Positions 8,939-17,814 are shown, counted from the stretch's first letter. The stretch is DNA of 64,000 nucleotides from Thiosulfativibrio zosterae (GCF_011398155.1 NZ_AP021888.1:2330001-2394000); one strand, 5' to 3'. Made by a program: numbers and translations. The notes: generated by a model not told the origin, from the sequence alone.

Positions 8939-11146
8939 TTAAGACCAGTGGTTGAGGGTTTCTTTGAGCTTTTCAATGTTGATAGGTTTAGAGAGGTAGT
9001 CAGACATACCGGCAGACAAGCATTTTTCACGGTCTCCTTCCATGGCATTGGCGGTTAAACCAATAATGGGAATCTGTTGACCGCGCTCGTTGAATGAGCG
9101 AATTTTATCGGTCGCCTCATAACCATCCATAACGGGCATTTGGCAATCCATTAAAATTAAATCAAACTCGCTGTCTTTAAATGCGTCCACGCCCTCTTGT
9201 CCATTGTGTGCCACCACCGCTTCATAACCAAATTTTTGTAACAACTTAACCGCCACCATTTGATTCACGGCATTATCTTCAACCACCAACACCTTTTTAC
9301 CTGTGCTCGGTGTCGGTTGATTGGCTGGTTTGCTGAGCGCCCCTTTTTGATCAGCGGTTTGAGCATCATTTTGTTTATCTTCAAACAACACTTTTTGTAA
9401 GGTATGGCGCAACACGCTTTGACGCAAGGGCTTACGCAAACACTGATCGAAATTGCGTTTAACCTCTTCTGGCCAGTGATGGGCATAATGAGATGAAGCC
9501 ATGACCAATTTAATGTTTGAGCAGGTCGGCAACTGGCGAATCAGTTCCGCCAATTCAACGCCATCCATTCCCGGCATTTGCATGTCTAAAATACCCAAAT
9601 TAAACGAAGCGCCTTGTTGACGATTTTGGTTAATCATGCGCAAAGCCTCTAACCCCGAATGTGCAATATAAGGCACCAAATCCCAAGCTTTGAGTTGTTT
9701 TTCTAACATGGCACAGTTGGTCAGGTTATCGTCCACCACCAAGACTTTTTGCTTTTGAAAACCTATGTCAGTTAATTCGTCTGGCTGCTCCAAGGTAGGT
9801 TCATCGGTTTCTATTAAAGGGAGTTCAAACCAAAATAAACTGCCTTGTCCGTAAACACTGTCAACACCAACCACGCCGCCCATTAACTCTACCAATTGTT
9901 TGGTAATGCTTAAGCCCAACCCAGTTCCGCCAAAACGACGCGTGGTAGAGCCATCGGCTTGCGAGAAGGGTTGAAACAATTTTCTTAAACTCTCTGGGGT
10001 GATGCCGATGCCCGAGTCTTTAATTTCAAAACGAATCCGCAGGTTTTCACTCGGAGATGCCACAACGGACGCCAGTAAAGAAACCTCACCCTTTTCGGTG
10101 AACTTATAGGCATTGCCAATTAAATTAATCAGCACTTGGCGTAAACGCACCGAATCGCCAAGCACCCAACGCGGTACATCGGGATTGGGAGCGATAATCA
10201 GCTCTAATTGTTTTTCACAAAACTGCATGCCAAAAATTTCAGACAAATCTTCCATCAATTCATACAGATTGAAGCGGATTTGTTCAATATCCATTTGACC
10301 GGCTTCGATTTTTGAGAAGTCCAAGATGTCATTAATGATGGATAACAGCGCCTCGCCCGAACGCACAATCGTGCCGGTCAACTCGGTTTGTTCTTGGGTT
10401 AAATGGGTGTCTTGCAATAAGCTGGATACGCCAATAATGCCATTTAAAGGCGTGCGTATTTCATGACTCATGGTGGCTAAAAATTCAGACTTGGCTTTAG
10501 AACCGGCTTCGGCTTGTTGCTTGGCTTCGGCAAGGGTTTTTTCATAAGCCTTTTGTACAGAAATATCTCTAAACAATAGGGCAACCGAATCGACTTGATC
10601 GTTTTGAAAAATGGGAGAAATCACCAGTGCAATGGGAATTTGAACATCGCCCACCATGACATAAGCCGAATCGTCTTGATAGACCTCGCCTCTCAGCATC
10701 ATGTCTAGCAAGGTGCCGCGTGAGCCATTAAAATTGGGGAGCTGAAAAATTTCTAAGGCACTCAGCGCGTAAATATCATCATGCGATTTTTGTAAGATGT
10801 TCACCGCCGATTGATTGCAATACATAAAACCGCAATTCAAATCGAGTTCACACACGCCATCATTTAAGGATTCCAAAATGCTCTTAAACTTGCGCTCTTG
10901 TTCGAGTAACTGATTGGCACTGTGACGACGAATTTCTTCGTGTAAACGCGTCATTTCCTCTGAGGAGATTTGTAAAGAACGCTCCATCATGTAGCGTTCT
11001 TCATCGTACCCTTGAAAAGCCTCATCAAGACGCGCCAACAATTTAGACCAAGCGTCTAAATCGGGCAACTCGTCTTCGGTTAATTTTAGTCGCTTTAATA
11101 GGCGCTTAAGCGCATTGTGGCGTCCCGTTTCTTTCAAGGGTGACAT
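8939..11146 (-). CDS. Hybrid sensor histidine kinase with two receivers
   Basis: A 735-residue soluble kinase with no membrane segment. The order is an N-terminal helical/coiled-coil part (1-85), a PAS domain (about 88-200), HisKA with phosphorylatable His228 in [13 protein letters not shown], HATPase_c (N box NLIGNAYKF at 341, then GTGLGLSI), receiver 1 with Asp521 ([11 protein letters not shown]), and receiver 2 with Asp667 ([11 protein letters not shown]). No DNA-binding output or HPt domain is present, so a separate HPt protein or regulator is needed. It starts 4 bases after the FIST gene on the same strand, so FIST is its likely cytoplasmic ligand sensor partner. Confidence 0.93.
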   Translation of the reverse strand: MSPLKETGRHNALKRLLKRLKLTEDELPDLDAWSKLLARLDEAFQGYDEERYMMERSLQISSEEMTRLHEEIRRHSANQLLEQERKFKSILESLNDGVCELDLNCGFMYCNQSAVNILQKSHDDIYALSALEIFQLPNFNGSRGTLLDMMLRGEVYQDDSAYVMVGDVQIPIALVISPIFQNDQVDSVALLFRDISVQKAYEKTLAEAKQQAEAGSKAKSEFLATMSHEIRTPLNGIIGVSSLLQDTHLTQEQTELTGTIVRSGEALLSIINDILDFSKIEAGQMDIEQIRFNLYELMEDLSEIFGMQFCEKQLELIIAPNPDVPRWVLGDSVRLRQVLINLIGNAYKFTEKGEVSLLASVVASPSENLRIRFEIKDSGIGITPESLRKLFQPFSQADGSTTRRFGGTGLGLSITKQLVELMGGVVGVDSVYGQGSLFWFELPLIETDEPTLEQPDELTDIGFQKQKVLVVDDNLTNCAMLEKQLKAWDLVPYIAHSGLEALRMINQNRQQGASFNLGILDMQMPGMDGVELAELIRQLPTCSNIKLVMASSHYAHHWPEEVKRNFDQCLRKPLRQSVLRHTLQKVLFEDKQNDAQTADQKGALSKPANQPTPSTGKKVLVVEDNAVNQMVAVKLLQKFGYEAVVAHNGQEGVDAFKDSEFDLILMDCQMPVMDGYEATDKIRSFNERGQQIPIIGLTANAMEGDREKCLSAGMSDYLSKPINIEKLKETLNHWS

Positions 11147-11150
11147 CTAA

Positions 11151-12302
11151 TCAGTCTTCGCGTATGGTCGTTAAGGTCATGGTTTGGTTATGCAAACTAC
11201 ACACCCCGCTACCGGTTGGCGAGATTTCGCCATAAGAATAAAAACCAATTTGATGGGTATTTTCTGGCAAGGCATCCAGCGTGGCTTCAACTTCTTCTTC
11301 AACACGCCCTTTTAAAATCAGACGCCGCCCAACACAGCTGATGGCAATTGATAAGGTGGGTTGCGAGGTTGACACATCCGACCAATCCACCAACTCTGCC
11401 GCCGAATAGGCGCCATCAATTAAGCGGTCAAAGTTGGCTTTCATCAGTTGCACGCGAGCGCCTTGCGGCACATCACCCGCAAAAATTAAGGCGTTTTCGG
11501 CTTCATCGACCTGCACAATGGTTCTCACCAAGCGTTCACCATCCTCACCAATCATCGAAATCGGGAATAATAAGGCGGTGCCAGGAAGACCAGAGGCCAA
11601 TTCACCTAAATAGGTTTTGTATAAATCCAGCGCGGGTGAGCCGTCAAATTCGTAAACAACATTGTCTGTTGAACGCGTCACCAAACGCTCTGGACCAAAC
11701 ACATCCCAGCCACCTTTTGAACCATTGCTCATAGACAACTGCGAACCATAAAACCCAACGGCGGTCACTTGTTTAGATGCCCAAGAACCATTTGCCAATA
11801 CAAATGTTTGCCCAAATCTTGGGCCATCCCCCATGAGTCCGCCAGTAATCACGGCTTGTTGACTGCCCGCTTTTAAACCATTGACCAAATGCGTGCCATT
11901 GACATTCAAGCCATCTGACAACACAAACAGACCTTTCATGGGCAGCTTGGGCGTTTCAAAAGACTTTAATTGCGCACCTAAAAACTCGCCAATGGCCGTG
12001 GCATCCGCATAATCATCCACCTGAGCGGTGACCACTTTAAACTGAGATTTATTGAGTTGAATTAAACAAACCGCAATAGACTCATCTTTGACTTCGGCGC
12101 CCAAAATTTCACCCGAGGTAGAGCCGCCAATAAAAGTGGTTTGCGGAAAACCTTCTTGTAAATAAGCTAGAGCCGCTTCAATGTTGTCTAATTGATTATC
12201 TGCAAACACCAACCCGAGGGTATTGGGCGAATCCAATGCCGCTAAATCGTCAAGGTCTACTGACCAATCACCATCTACATATTCAAAGGTTTCTAGCTTC
12301 AT
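11151..12302 (-). CDS. FIST domain sensory protein
   Basis: A 383-residue cytoplasmic protein with a FIST_N domain (roughly 15-215, with FIGGSTSGEILG and VITGGLMGDG) and a FIST_C domain (roughly 220-375, with the end motif FYSYGEI). FIST proteins are predicted small-ligand (possibly amino-acid) sensors that sit beside histidine kinases, GGDEF proteins and chemoreceptors. The gene is immediately upstream of a cytoplasmic hybrid kinase and is surely co-transcribed. An 18-bp perfect palindrome lies just before the start codon and could be an operator or RNA hairpin. The ATG at 12302 has GGGGA about 7 bases before it. Confidence 0.9.
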   Translation of the reverse strand: MKLETFEYVDGDWSVDLDDLAALDSPNTLGLVFADNQLDNIEAALAYLQEGFPQTTFIGGSTSGEILGAEVKDESIAVCLIQLNKSQFKVVTAQVDDYADATAIGEFLGAQLKSFETPKLPMKGLFVLSDGLNVNGTHLVNGLKAGSQQAVITGGLMGDGPRFGQTFVLANGSWASKQVTAVGFYGSQLSMSNGSKGGWDVFGPERLVTRSTDNVVYEFDGSPALDLYKTYLGELASGLPGTALLFPISMIGEDGERLVRTIVQVDEAENALIFAGDVPQGARVQLMKANFDRLIDGAYSAAELVDWSDVSTSQPTLSIAISCVGRRLILKGRVEEEVEATLDALPENTHQIGFYSYGEISPTGSGVCSLHNQTMTLTTIRED

Positions 12303-12313
12303 GTGCGTCCCCG

Positions 12314-12331
12314 GGGTATTAATTAATACCC
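12314..12331 (-). promoter_or_regulatory. 18-bp perfect palindrome before the FIST gene
   Basis: GGGTATTAATTAATACCC reads the same on both strands. It ends about 12 bases before the FIST start codon and is followed directly by the likely ribosome-binding bases CGGGGA. The position suits a repressor operator in the leader or a hairpin that limits ribosome access. No matching regulator can be named. Confidence 0.5.
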
Positions 12332-12425
12332 GACATTTTAACGCACTTTTTTATCTGTAAACTTTAAAAAGTTTTATGGCTAGATGATTATTTTTGGGTA
12401 ATCCTTAAGCATAAACCGCATTTAG

Positions 12426-13304
12426 CTAAACGGCGGCAACGCTTGGGATAGCAGAGTGAGAAGGTTGCTCCAGAACGCTATGGTCAATTTCAATCCATTT
12501 GAGTAGTTTCATTTTACCTTCATCGGTTTCCACAATGGCAGTGCAAGACTCTACCCAGTCTCCGCAGTTATAGTAATCGATACCGGAAATTTCCCGGATT
12601 TCTGGGTGGTGGATGTGGCCACAAACCACCCCCTGATAGCCATGCATCTGGCAATCTTTCACCACCGCTTCTTCATAGGCACAAATAAAAGAAACCGCTG
12701 ATTTCACGCGTTGCTTCACATAAGACGACAAAGACCAATACTCTTTGCCCATTAAACGCCGCACCTTATTAAAAACGGTATTGAGTTTGAGCAGGGTTTC
12801 ATAACCCCAATCACCGAGTACCGCCAACCATTTTTGGGTTTGCACTACACCATCGTATTTATCGCCATGCACCACCAGCAATTTATCGCCATTGACACAT
12901 TGATGAGAGGTTTCGTCAGTAAGTAAAATATTGCCAAAATCGACGCCTGAATAACGGCGTAAAAAATCGTCGTGATTACCGGTAACCAGCACCACCTGAG
13001 TGCCGCGTTTTGCTTTAGTGAGAATACGGCGAATCACATTGGTATGGGCTTGTGGCCAAAACACCTTCTTTTTGAGTTGCCAGCCATCAATAATATCGCC
13101 CACTAAATAAAGTTTTTCGCAGTGGTTGTATTTGAGAAACTCTGCCAGAAAATCGGCTTTTGCGCCCTTAGAACCCAAATGGACATCTGAGATAAAAATG
13201 CTGCGGTAGTGCTGATGCTGGTGGGTATTTTCCGCCATAATCAAATCATCTTTTGCAATCGACGCCATCCAATCTGGCATATGGGCAAGTGGCAAGTCTT
13301 TCAT
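12426..13304 (-). CDS. PlcP/LpxH-like metallophosphoesterase
   Basis: A 292-residue calcineurin-type phosphoesterase. The metal-binding motifs are in order: DVH (40-42), GDIIDG (69-74), GNHDD (109-113), VHGDKYD (from 135) and GHIHHPEI. Annotation pipelines call such proteins UDP-2,3-diacylglucosamine hydrolase. However, relatives divergent from or adjacent to lipid-remodelling genes include PlcP, which removes the head group of phospholipids to give diacylglycerol. Divergence from a BtaA-like gene, which uses diacylglycerol, favours PlcP here. ATG 13304 is chosen (GGAG 5 bases upstream) although the frame is open further, to 13418. TGTCA-type motifs in the shared promoter region hint at phosphate control. 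LpxH function cannot be excluded. Confidence 0.75.
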   Translation of the reverse strand: MKDLPLAHMPDWMASIAKDDLIMAENTHQHQHYRSIFISDVHLGSKGAKADFLAEFLKYNHCEKLYLVGDIIDGWQLKKKVFWPQAHTNVIRRILTKAKRGTQVVLVTGNHDDFLRRYSGVDFGNILLTDETSHQCVNGDKLLVVHGDKYDGVVQTQKWLAVLGDWGYETLLKLNTVFNKVRRLMGKEYWSLSSYVKQRVKSAVSFICAYEEAVVKDCQMHGYQGVVCGHIHHPEIREISGIDYYNCGDWVESCTAIVETDEGKMKLLKWIEIDHSVLEQPSHSAIPSVAAV

Positions 13305-13504
13305 GACAACTCCAAAAATTTTGGGGTAGCTTAAGTCTTGCGTATTGCGCCAAGTTGACGATTTTTTTGCAGTTAAATGACAAACCTCCTTGTCATATTT
13401 TGCACACAAAACTGCCATAAAACCTTTGCGTGACTGTCACATTCATTTCAAGAAAAGTTTCTATCGTATTGTGAATTCAATTTTGCTTAAAGGAACGCTT
13501 CTTC
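13305..13504. promoter_or_regulatory. Divergent control region with Pho-box-like TGTCA motifs
   Basis: The 200-base region between the metallophosphoesterase and the btaA-like gene holds three TGTCA-type motifs. These are TTGTCAT-TTAA-CTGCAAA on the minus strand (13366-13383), TTGTCAT from 13390 on the + strand, and CTGTCAC-ATTC from 13434 on the + strand. PhoB boxes are tandem 7-base CTGTCAT units 4 bases apart. The first half-sites match 6 of 7 bases and the second half-sites are weak. Regulation by phosphate starvation is an inference. Confidence 0.4.
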
Positions 13505-14746
13505 ATGAACACGCACAACACGGCAGCCACTCAAGACCTGTTAAATTCAGCCGTCAACAACACCAGCATTTTCAGCCGTAAGGGCATTTTGGATCGACTG
13601 TTCACCAAATGGTTTGACCGACTAGTTTACCCACAAATTTGGGAAGACCCAGAAGTGGATATTCAAGCATTGGGGCTTAACAAACATTCTCGTGTTTTCA
13701 CCATTTCATCAGGGGGCTGCAATGCACTCAACTATTTAACCCTTGAGCCCACCTCGGTGACCGTGGTGGATTTAAATGAAGCCCACATTGCCCTTATAAA
13801 ACTCAAACAAGTGGCCATAGAACAGTTGGATCAAGAAGCGTTTTTTGATTTCTTTGGGCGCGCTAACCTGCCTAAAAACCTGGATACTTTCCGCGCCAAA
13901 ATCAAACCACACCTGGATGAAAAAACCTTGGCCTACTGGGAAGGCAAACAAAACTTTTGGTCAAAACCCCGCATTCACTACTTTACCAATGGGTTTTACC
14001 GACATGGCTTGCTTGGACATTTTATTGGTTTGATTCACTGGGTCAGCAAACGCTTAGGATATGACATTAGCCAAGTCATGCAGGCGCATACCCTAGAAGA
14101 ACAAGCAGAGTTGTTTGATAAACATGTCGCGCCAGTTTTTGAGACGCGTTTAATGAAGTTTTTATCCAATCGCGCCATTGTGATGTACAGTTTAGGCATT
14201 CCGCCGGCACAATTTGATGAAATGGCCAAAGAATCCCATGACCTAAATTTAGGCATGCACAATCTCCTTAAAGCCCGTGCGCGTCGTTTGGCGTGTGATT
14301 TTCCGTTGGACAGCAACTATTTTGCATGGCAAGCCTTCAATCGCGAATACGACATCAAACACCGCAAAGCCGTGCCGCGTTATTTAATGACCGAACACTT
14401 TGCCACCCTAAAAGCCAATACCAGCAAACTCAGCATTCACCATCAGTCCATGACTGAGCGCCTAAAAGCCATGCCCAGCAACAGCCTCACTTCTTATTTG
14501 TTTTTGGATGCGCAAGATTGGATGAACGAACAACAACTGACCGAGTTATGGCAAGAGGTCAATCGCACCGCCATGCCGGGCGCGCGAGTGGTTTTTAGAA
14601 CGGCTGGCGAAGTGTCACCTTTAGAGGCCAAATTGCCAAGCCACATTTTAGGCGGTTGGACAACCGATCTAGACGCCAACAAAGCTTGGACAGCACAAGA
14701 CCGCTCGGGTATTTATGGAGGCGTTCATGCCTACCAACGCGCTTAA
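13505..14746 (+). CDS. btaA: BtaA-like DUF3419 aminocarboxypropyl transferase
   Basis: A 413-residue protein of the DUF3419 family, the length of the Rhodobacter BtaA enzyme. BtaA moves the 3-amino-3-carboxypropyl group of S-adenosylmethionine to diacylglycerol, the first step of betaine-lipid (DGTS) synthesis. An SAM-binding glycine loop, TISSGGCNALNYL, is at 66-78 and the acidic VVDLNEAH at 87-94. The end part has a second methyltransferase-like stretch (VNRTAMPGARVVFRTAGE). The ATG at 13505 follows AAAGGAACG. The gene overlaps the next one by 20 bases. The N-methyltransferase BtaB, needed for full betaine lipid, is not in the window. Confidence 0.82.
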   Translation: MNTHNTAATQDLLNSAVNNTSIFSRKGILDRLFTKWFDRLVYPQIWEDPEVDIQALGLNKHSRVFTISSGGCNALNYLTLEPTSVTVVDLNEAHIALIKLKQVAIEQLDQEAFFDFFGRANLPKNLDTFRAKIKPHLDEKTLAYWEGKQNFWSKPRIHYFTNGFYRHGLLGHFIGLIHWVSKRLGYDISQVMQAHTLEEQAELFDKHVAPVFETRLMKFLSNRAIVMYSLGIPPAQFDEMAKESHDLNLGMHNLLKARARRLACDFPLDSNYFAWQAFNREYDIKHRKAVPRYLMTEHFATLKANTSKLSIHHQSMTERLKAMPSNSLTSYLFLDAQDWMNEQQLTELWQEVNRTAMPGARVVFRTAGEVSPLEAKLPSHILGGWTTDLDANKAWTAQDRSGIYGGVHAYQRA

Positions 14747-15881
14747 TGCAACTGCGCACACTGACGAGAAACCCTGTTCGGCGCAAAGTTTTGTCAATAC
14801 ACTGAGCAAACTCAGCATTCATCAGGGTTCCGAAAATATCGGCATTCGCAATGTAGATACTCAAGTGCAACTGGTGCAAATTGGCAACCAACTCGTGCCG
14901 GCCACTTTAAACAGCGCCGAATATCAAAACAGTTATGTGTGCTCACCCTATACCGCTTATATTTCTTACGCCAAAGACGAACTAGGGCTGCTGAACAATC
15001 CGCTGTTAGAAAGCCTGCTTTCTGGCGGAATTATTTTGGCAGGTTTAGCGCTTAAACTGGCAAAACTCAATCAAACCCTGTCACTCAACAACTGGTTGGT
15101 TTCCACCAATCTATTACCCAGTTGGACAGCGCAAGACATACAAGAAGCCACCCAACGCCTAACCCAGCAACGCCCACAACATTCACTGAGTATTCGCTCG
15201 CTCAACCTAAAACATCATTCCACTTTAATTGAGCTGCTCAAATCGCAAGGTTGGCTTTTACTGCCCGCGCGCCAAGTGTATTTGTTTGACAACCATGACC
15301 GCCAATGGTGGCAACGCAATCACACCAAAAAAGACCAAGCACTGCTACGCAAAGTCGAAGCCGGCAAACTGCCACTGCATTGGTTAAAACCGCATGAGTT
15401 ATTAGACAGCGATTTTAAATCGCTAGAAATTTGTTTTAACCAACTGTTTATTGAAAAACATTCGCCCTACAACCCACAATTTAGCGCAGAGTTTTTGCGC
15501 GAGATGCATCATCAAGGGCTGATAGAATTTCACAGTTTTCGAGATGAAAATGGCCGCATTATTGCTACCATTGGTTTGTTTACCCAACAAAACACCATCA
15601 CCACGCCAATTGTGGGTTACGACACCGATCTCCCCAAAGAACTCGGGCTATATCGCTTATTGATGGCAGTCTTATTACGCCTTACCTACGAGCGCCAACA
15701 ACCCATGAATTTAAGCTCTGGCGCTGGCAGTTTTAAACGCGCCAGAGGCGGTGAACCAGTGTTGGAGTACACCGCCTTTTATACCCAACACCTTCCCTGG
15801 GGACGCCGATTCATTCACCAAGGCTTCGCCAAACTTTTAAACAAATTTGCACCCAAAATGTTTGAAAAACATCAAATCTAA
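14727..15881 (+). CDS. GNAT-like acyltransferase, function unknown
   Basis: A 384-residue cytoplasmic protein. The C-terminal half (about 185-360) resembles GNAT / FemX-like N-acyltransferases: LYRLLMAVLLRLTYERQQPMNLSSGAGSFKR is like the acceptor/CoA region of 'GNAT family' proteins annotated from position rather than biochemistry. The N-terminal half has no feature I recognise. ATG 14727 is chosen because GGAGG lies 5 bases upstream, which makes it overlap the btaA stop by 20 bases and implies translational coupling. A role in modifying the BtaA product, for example acylating its free amine, is a guess from position. A perfect palindrome that may act as terminator follows at 15911. Confidence 0.6.
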   Translation: MPTNALNATAHTDEKPCSAQSFVNTLSKLSIHQGSENIGIRNVDTQVQLVQIGNQLVPATLNSAEYQNSYVCSPYTAYISYAKDELGLLNNPLLESLLSGGIILAGLALKLAKLNQTLSLNNWLVSTNLLPSWTAQDIQEATQRLTQQRPQHSLSIRSLNLKHHSTLIELLKSQGWLLLPARQVYLFDNHDRQWWQRNHTKKDQALLRKVEAGKLPLHWLKPHELLDSDFKSLEICFNQLFIEKHSPYNPQFSAEFLREMHHQGLIEFHSFRDENGRIIATIGLFTQQNTITTPIVGYDTDLPKELGLYRLLMAVLLRLTYERQQPMNLSSGAGSFKRARGGEPVLEYTAFYTQHLPWGRRFIHQGFAKLLNKFAPKMFEKHQI

Positions 15882-15910
15882 ATCAGCCAAACACCTTAAA
15901 AAAAACCGCT

Positions 15911-15936
15911 AAAAATGACCAGGCCTGGTCATTTTT
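15911..15936. repeat. Dispersed palindrome copy 1 (core GACCAGGCCTGGTC)
   Basis: A 26-base perfect palindrome, an A-run on the left and a T-run on the right around GACCAGGCCTGGTC, 29 bases after the stop of the GNAT-like gene. It would work as a terminator on either strand. Three further copies in the window share the core ACCAGGCCTGGT with A/T-rich flanks (26263, 40293, 50657). In this copy the outer pair is G-C, in the others A-T, which keeps the pairing. Confidence 0.8.
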
Positions 15937-15968
15937 GGGTAATTTATGAGGTGTTTTGCGGATAAAAC

Positions 15969-15997
15969 TTGCCATTAAAGCCCTAAATAACTAGAAT
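15969..15997 (+). promoter_or_regulatory. Promoter of the TetR-MBL operon
   Basis: TTGCCA (15969-15974), 17 bases, then TAGAAT (15992-15997): each hexamer matches the sigma-70 consensus at 5 of 6 positions with ideal spacing. The -10 hexamer lies inside the first operator palindrome, so a bound repressor would block RNA polymerase. Confidence 0.6.
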
Positions 15998-16038
15998 CCT
16001 AATTCTAGAACATTCATTCTAGAATTAGGATTCTAGTT
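15989..16038. promoter_or_regulatory. Double-palindrome operator before the TetR gene
   Basis: Two 22-base arms (15989-16010 and 16017-16038) are perfect reverse complements around the six bases CATTCA. Each arm is itself a palindrome: CTAGAATCCTAATTCTAG (15991-16008) and CTAGAATTAGGATTCTAG (16019-16036). Two identical dyad operators 28 bases apart centre to centre fit binding of two TetR-family dimers. The repeat ends 21 bases before the regulator's start codon. Confidence 0.8.
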
Positions 16039-16059
16039 AACAATGGAGCTTTACCGTCA

Positions 16060-16674
16060 ATGTCCTATCTCAATCCAGCCGGTTTTAGTGACGCTAAAAA
16101 GAAAATACTCAATAGCGCCTTAACCCTATTTGTTGAAAAAGGCTTTTTCAATACCTCTATTCCCGATTTAGTCGCACACTCTGGCGTCAGCACTGGCTCT
16201 ATCTATCACGGCTTTAAAGACAAACAGAAAATTGCTGAAACCCTCATGCAGCAACTTTTATTGCAAATTGAAGCAGAACAATCCAGCATTTTAGAACAGC
16301 ATCAAGATGCTTGGTCTCGCTTTTATGCCCTATCCGCATGGTTAATGCAAACCGCACAAAATCACCCTCATGTGATGCGTTTTATTTTAAATGCGCGCCA
16401 CAAAGAGTTTATGCCAGAACTTGACCCCATTTGCTCCTCACAACCCTTTATGACTTTGCGCAGTGTTATTCAGCAGGGAATGGACGAAGGCTGTGTGCGC
16501 CAGATGGATTTAATGGTGGCGGCTTCCAGCAGTTACGGTGGCGTGCTGAGATTGATTCAGCTTGGACTGGATCAAATGCTAGAGCGCCCCATCATCAGTT
16601 ATTTAGATGACATTACCCACTGCTGCTGGCACAGCATCAGCATTCAAGACCCTCAAACAACCCATCATTTTTAG
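16060..16674 (+). CDS. TetR/AcrR family transcriptional regulator
   Basis: A 204-residue regulator with a TetR_N helix-turn-helix at about 14-60 (ILNSALTLFVEKGFFNTSIPDL, recognition helix in VSTGSIYHGFKDK) and a variable ligand-binding C-terminal half. It probably represses its own operon through the two palindromes directly upstream, one of which covers the -10 box. The next gene, an exported metallo-beta-lactamase-fold protein, starts 30 bases downstream and is the likely target function. The ligand is unknown. Confidence 0.9.
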   Translation: MSYLNPAGFSDAKKKILNSALTLFVEKGFFNTSIPDLVAHSGVSTGSIYHGFKDKQKIAETLMQQLLLQIEAEQSSILEQHQDAWSRFYALSAWLMQTAQNHPHVMRFILNARHKEFMPELDPICSSQPFMTLRSVIQQGMDEGCVRQMDLMVAASSSYGGVLRLIQLGLDQMLERPIISYLDDITHCCWHSISIQDPQTTHHF

Positions 16675-16704
16675 CACTAATAAAATCAATCTTTTCAGGA
16701 GGAA

Positions 16705-17814
16705 ATGATGAACAATCTGCTACGCATTTTATCTTTAACAATCTTAACCAGCCACCTACCGACGGCACTGGCTGAAGATGCTTATATCAAAAGTTTTGAA
16801 GCCTATGCTCAAGACCTAAAAGCTAAAACAGGTGACACGCACTTGTCTCAGAGCGTGTTGAACTATGCCGAGGAAGTTGCCAAAGCAGAGAAAAAAGCAG
16901 GCTACATCGGCAAAACCCTCACCCTGCCTCCTGCGATTGAAGTTGCGCCGGGGGTATATACCCTTGTGGGCAGTTTAATTTGGCACAATCCTTCCAACTA
17001 CGGCCTTAATAACAACTTAACCTTTATGGTTTTTGAAGACGGCGTGTTTGTATTTAACGCTGGTCCAAACCCTGCGGTTGCCCATGCCTTTCATCAACAA
17101 ATCAAAAAAATCACCGACAAACCGGTTAAGTGGGTTGCCGTTGAAAACAGTCAAGGTCACGCTTATTTAGGCGCGAGTTACTGGGTAGATAAGGGTGTTA
17201 AGCATCTTTATTCGCACAGTGTTGCCAACCGAGACTTTCACAATGCTTTTGAACACATTAAAAAAAGCTGGGGCGATAGAGTGGGACATGAAATCACTCA
17301 AACAGCCAGAGATGTGTCGGGGCAATTTACCACCTTTGACGAGCCACTGCGCATTAAGGTTGGCGAAAATGAAGAAGTTCAAATCATGAACTTTGGCCCT
17401 GGCCATACACCGGGTTCAACCGTGGTTTATGTACCGAGCCGCAATATTGTTTTGCCAGGAGATCTTGCCTATAACGAACGAATGCTGGCACTTTTTTCTT
17501 ATACCGACACCTTTCAATGGACGCAGACTTTTGAAAACTTTGTGAACGCTATGCCTAAAGATGTCATCGTCATACCTGGACATGGCCATCCCACAACCTT
17601 AGCGCAAGTGAAAATCGATACCTATGATTATTTAAAGTTCTTACAAAATGCTGTTCAAGACTTGATTAACAAAGGTGGAACAGAGGCGGATGTTAAGGAA
17701 ATTGACCAGTCTGCTTATAAAGACAGACCCGTTTACGAACAAACCCACCTTCAAAATGCGGCGCATATTTATAAAGAAATTACCGGTGGCGACTTAGGGC
17801 AAAGTTATGAATAA
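16705..17814 (+). CDS. Exported metallo-beta-lactamase-fold protein with altered metal site
   Basis: A 369-residue protein with a signal peptide (about 1-23, cleaved after TALA) and an MBL fold. The usual HxHxDH motif is replaced by NSQGHA: Asn148, Gln150, His152 and Ala153. The later ligands are kept: His234 (GPGHTPGST), Asp253 (LPGDLAY) and His293 (VIPGHGHP). The first metal site is therefore changed or lost while much of the second remains. Similar periplasmic MBL proteins occur near sulfur-oxidation and quinoprotein genes, but no such gene is adjacent. AGGAGG stands just before the ATG. Ordinary hydrolase activity is uncertain. It is in an operon with the TetR regulator. Confidence 0.8.
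   Translation: MMNNLLRILSLTILTSHLPTALAEDAYIKSFEAYAQDLKAKTGDTHLSQSVLNYAEEVAKAEKKAGYIGKTLTLPPAIEVAPGVYTLVGSLIWHNPSNYGLNNNLTFMVFEDGVFVFNAGPNPAVAHAFHQQIKKITDKPVKWVAVENSQGHAYLGASYWVDKGVKHLYSHSVANRDFHNAFEHIKKSWGDRVGHEITQTARDVSGQFTTFDEPLRIKVGENEEVQIMNFGPGHTPGSTVVYVPSRNIVLPGDLAYNERMLALFSYTDTFQWTQTFENFVNAMPKDVIVIPGHGHPTTLAQVKIDTYDYLKFLQNAVQDLINKGGTEADVKEIDQSAYKDRPVYEQTHLQNAAHIYKEITGGDLGQSYE

Noticed and set aside
13305-13418. N-terminal extension of the metallophosphoesterase
   Set aside because: The ATG at 13304 has GGAG at proper spacing, and the extension would occupy the divergent promoter region with its Pho-like motifs.
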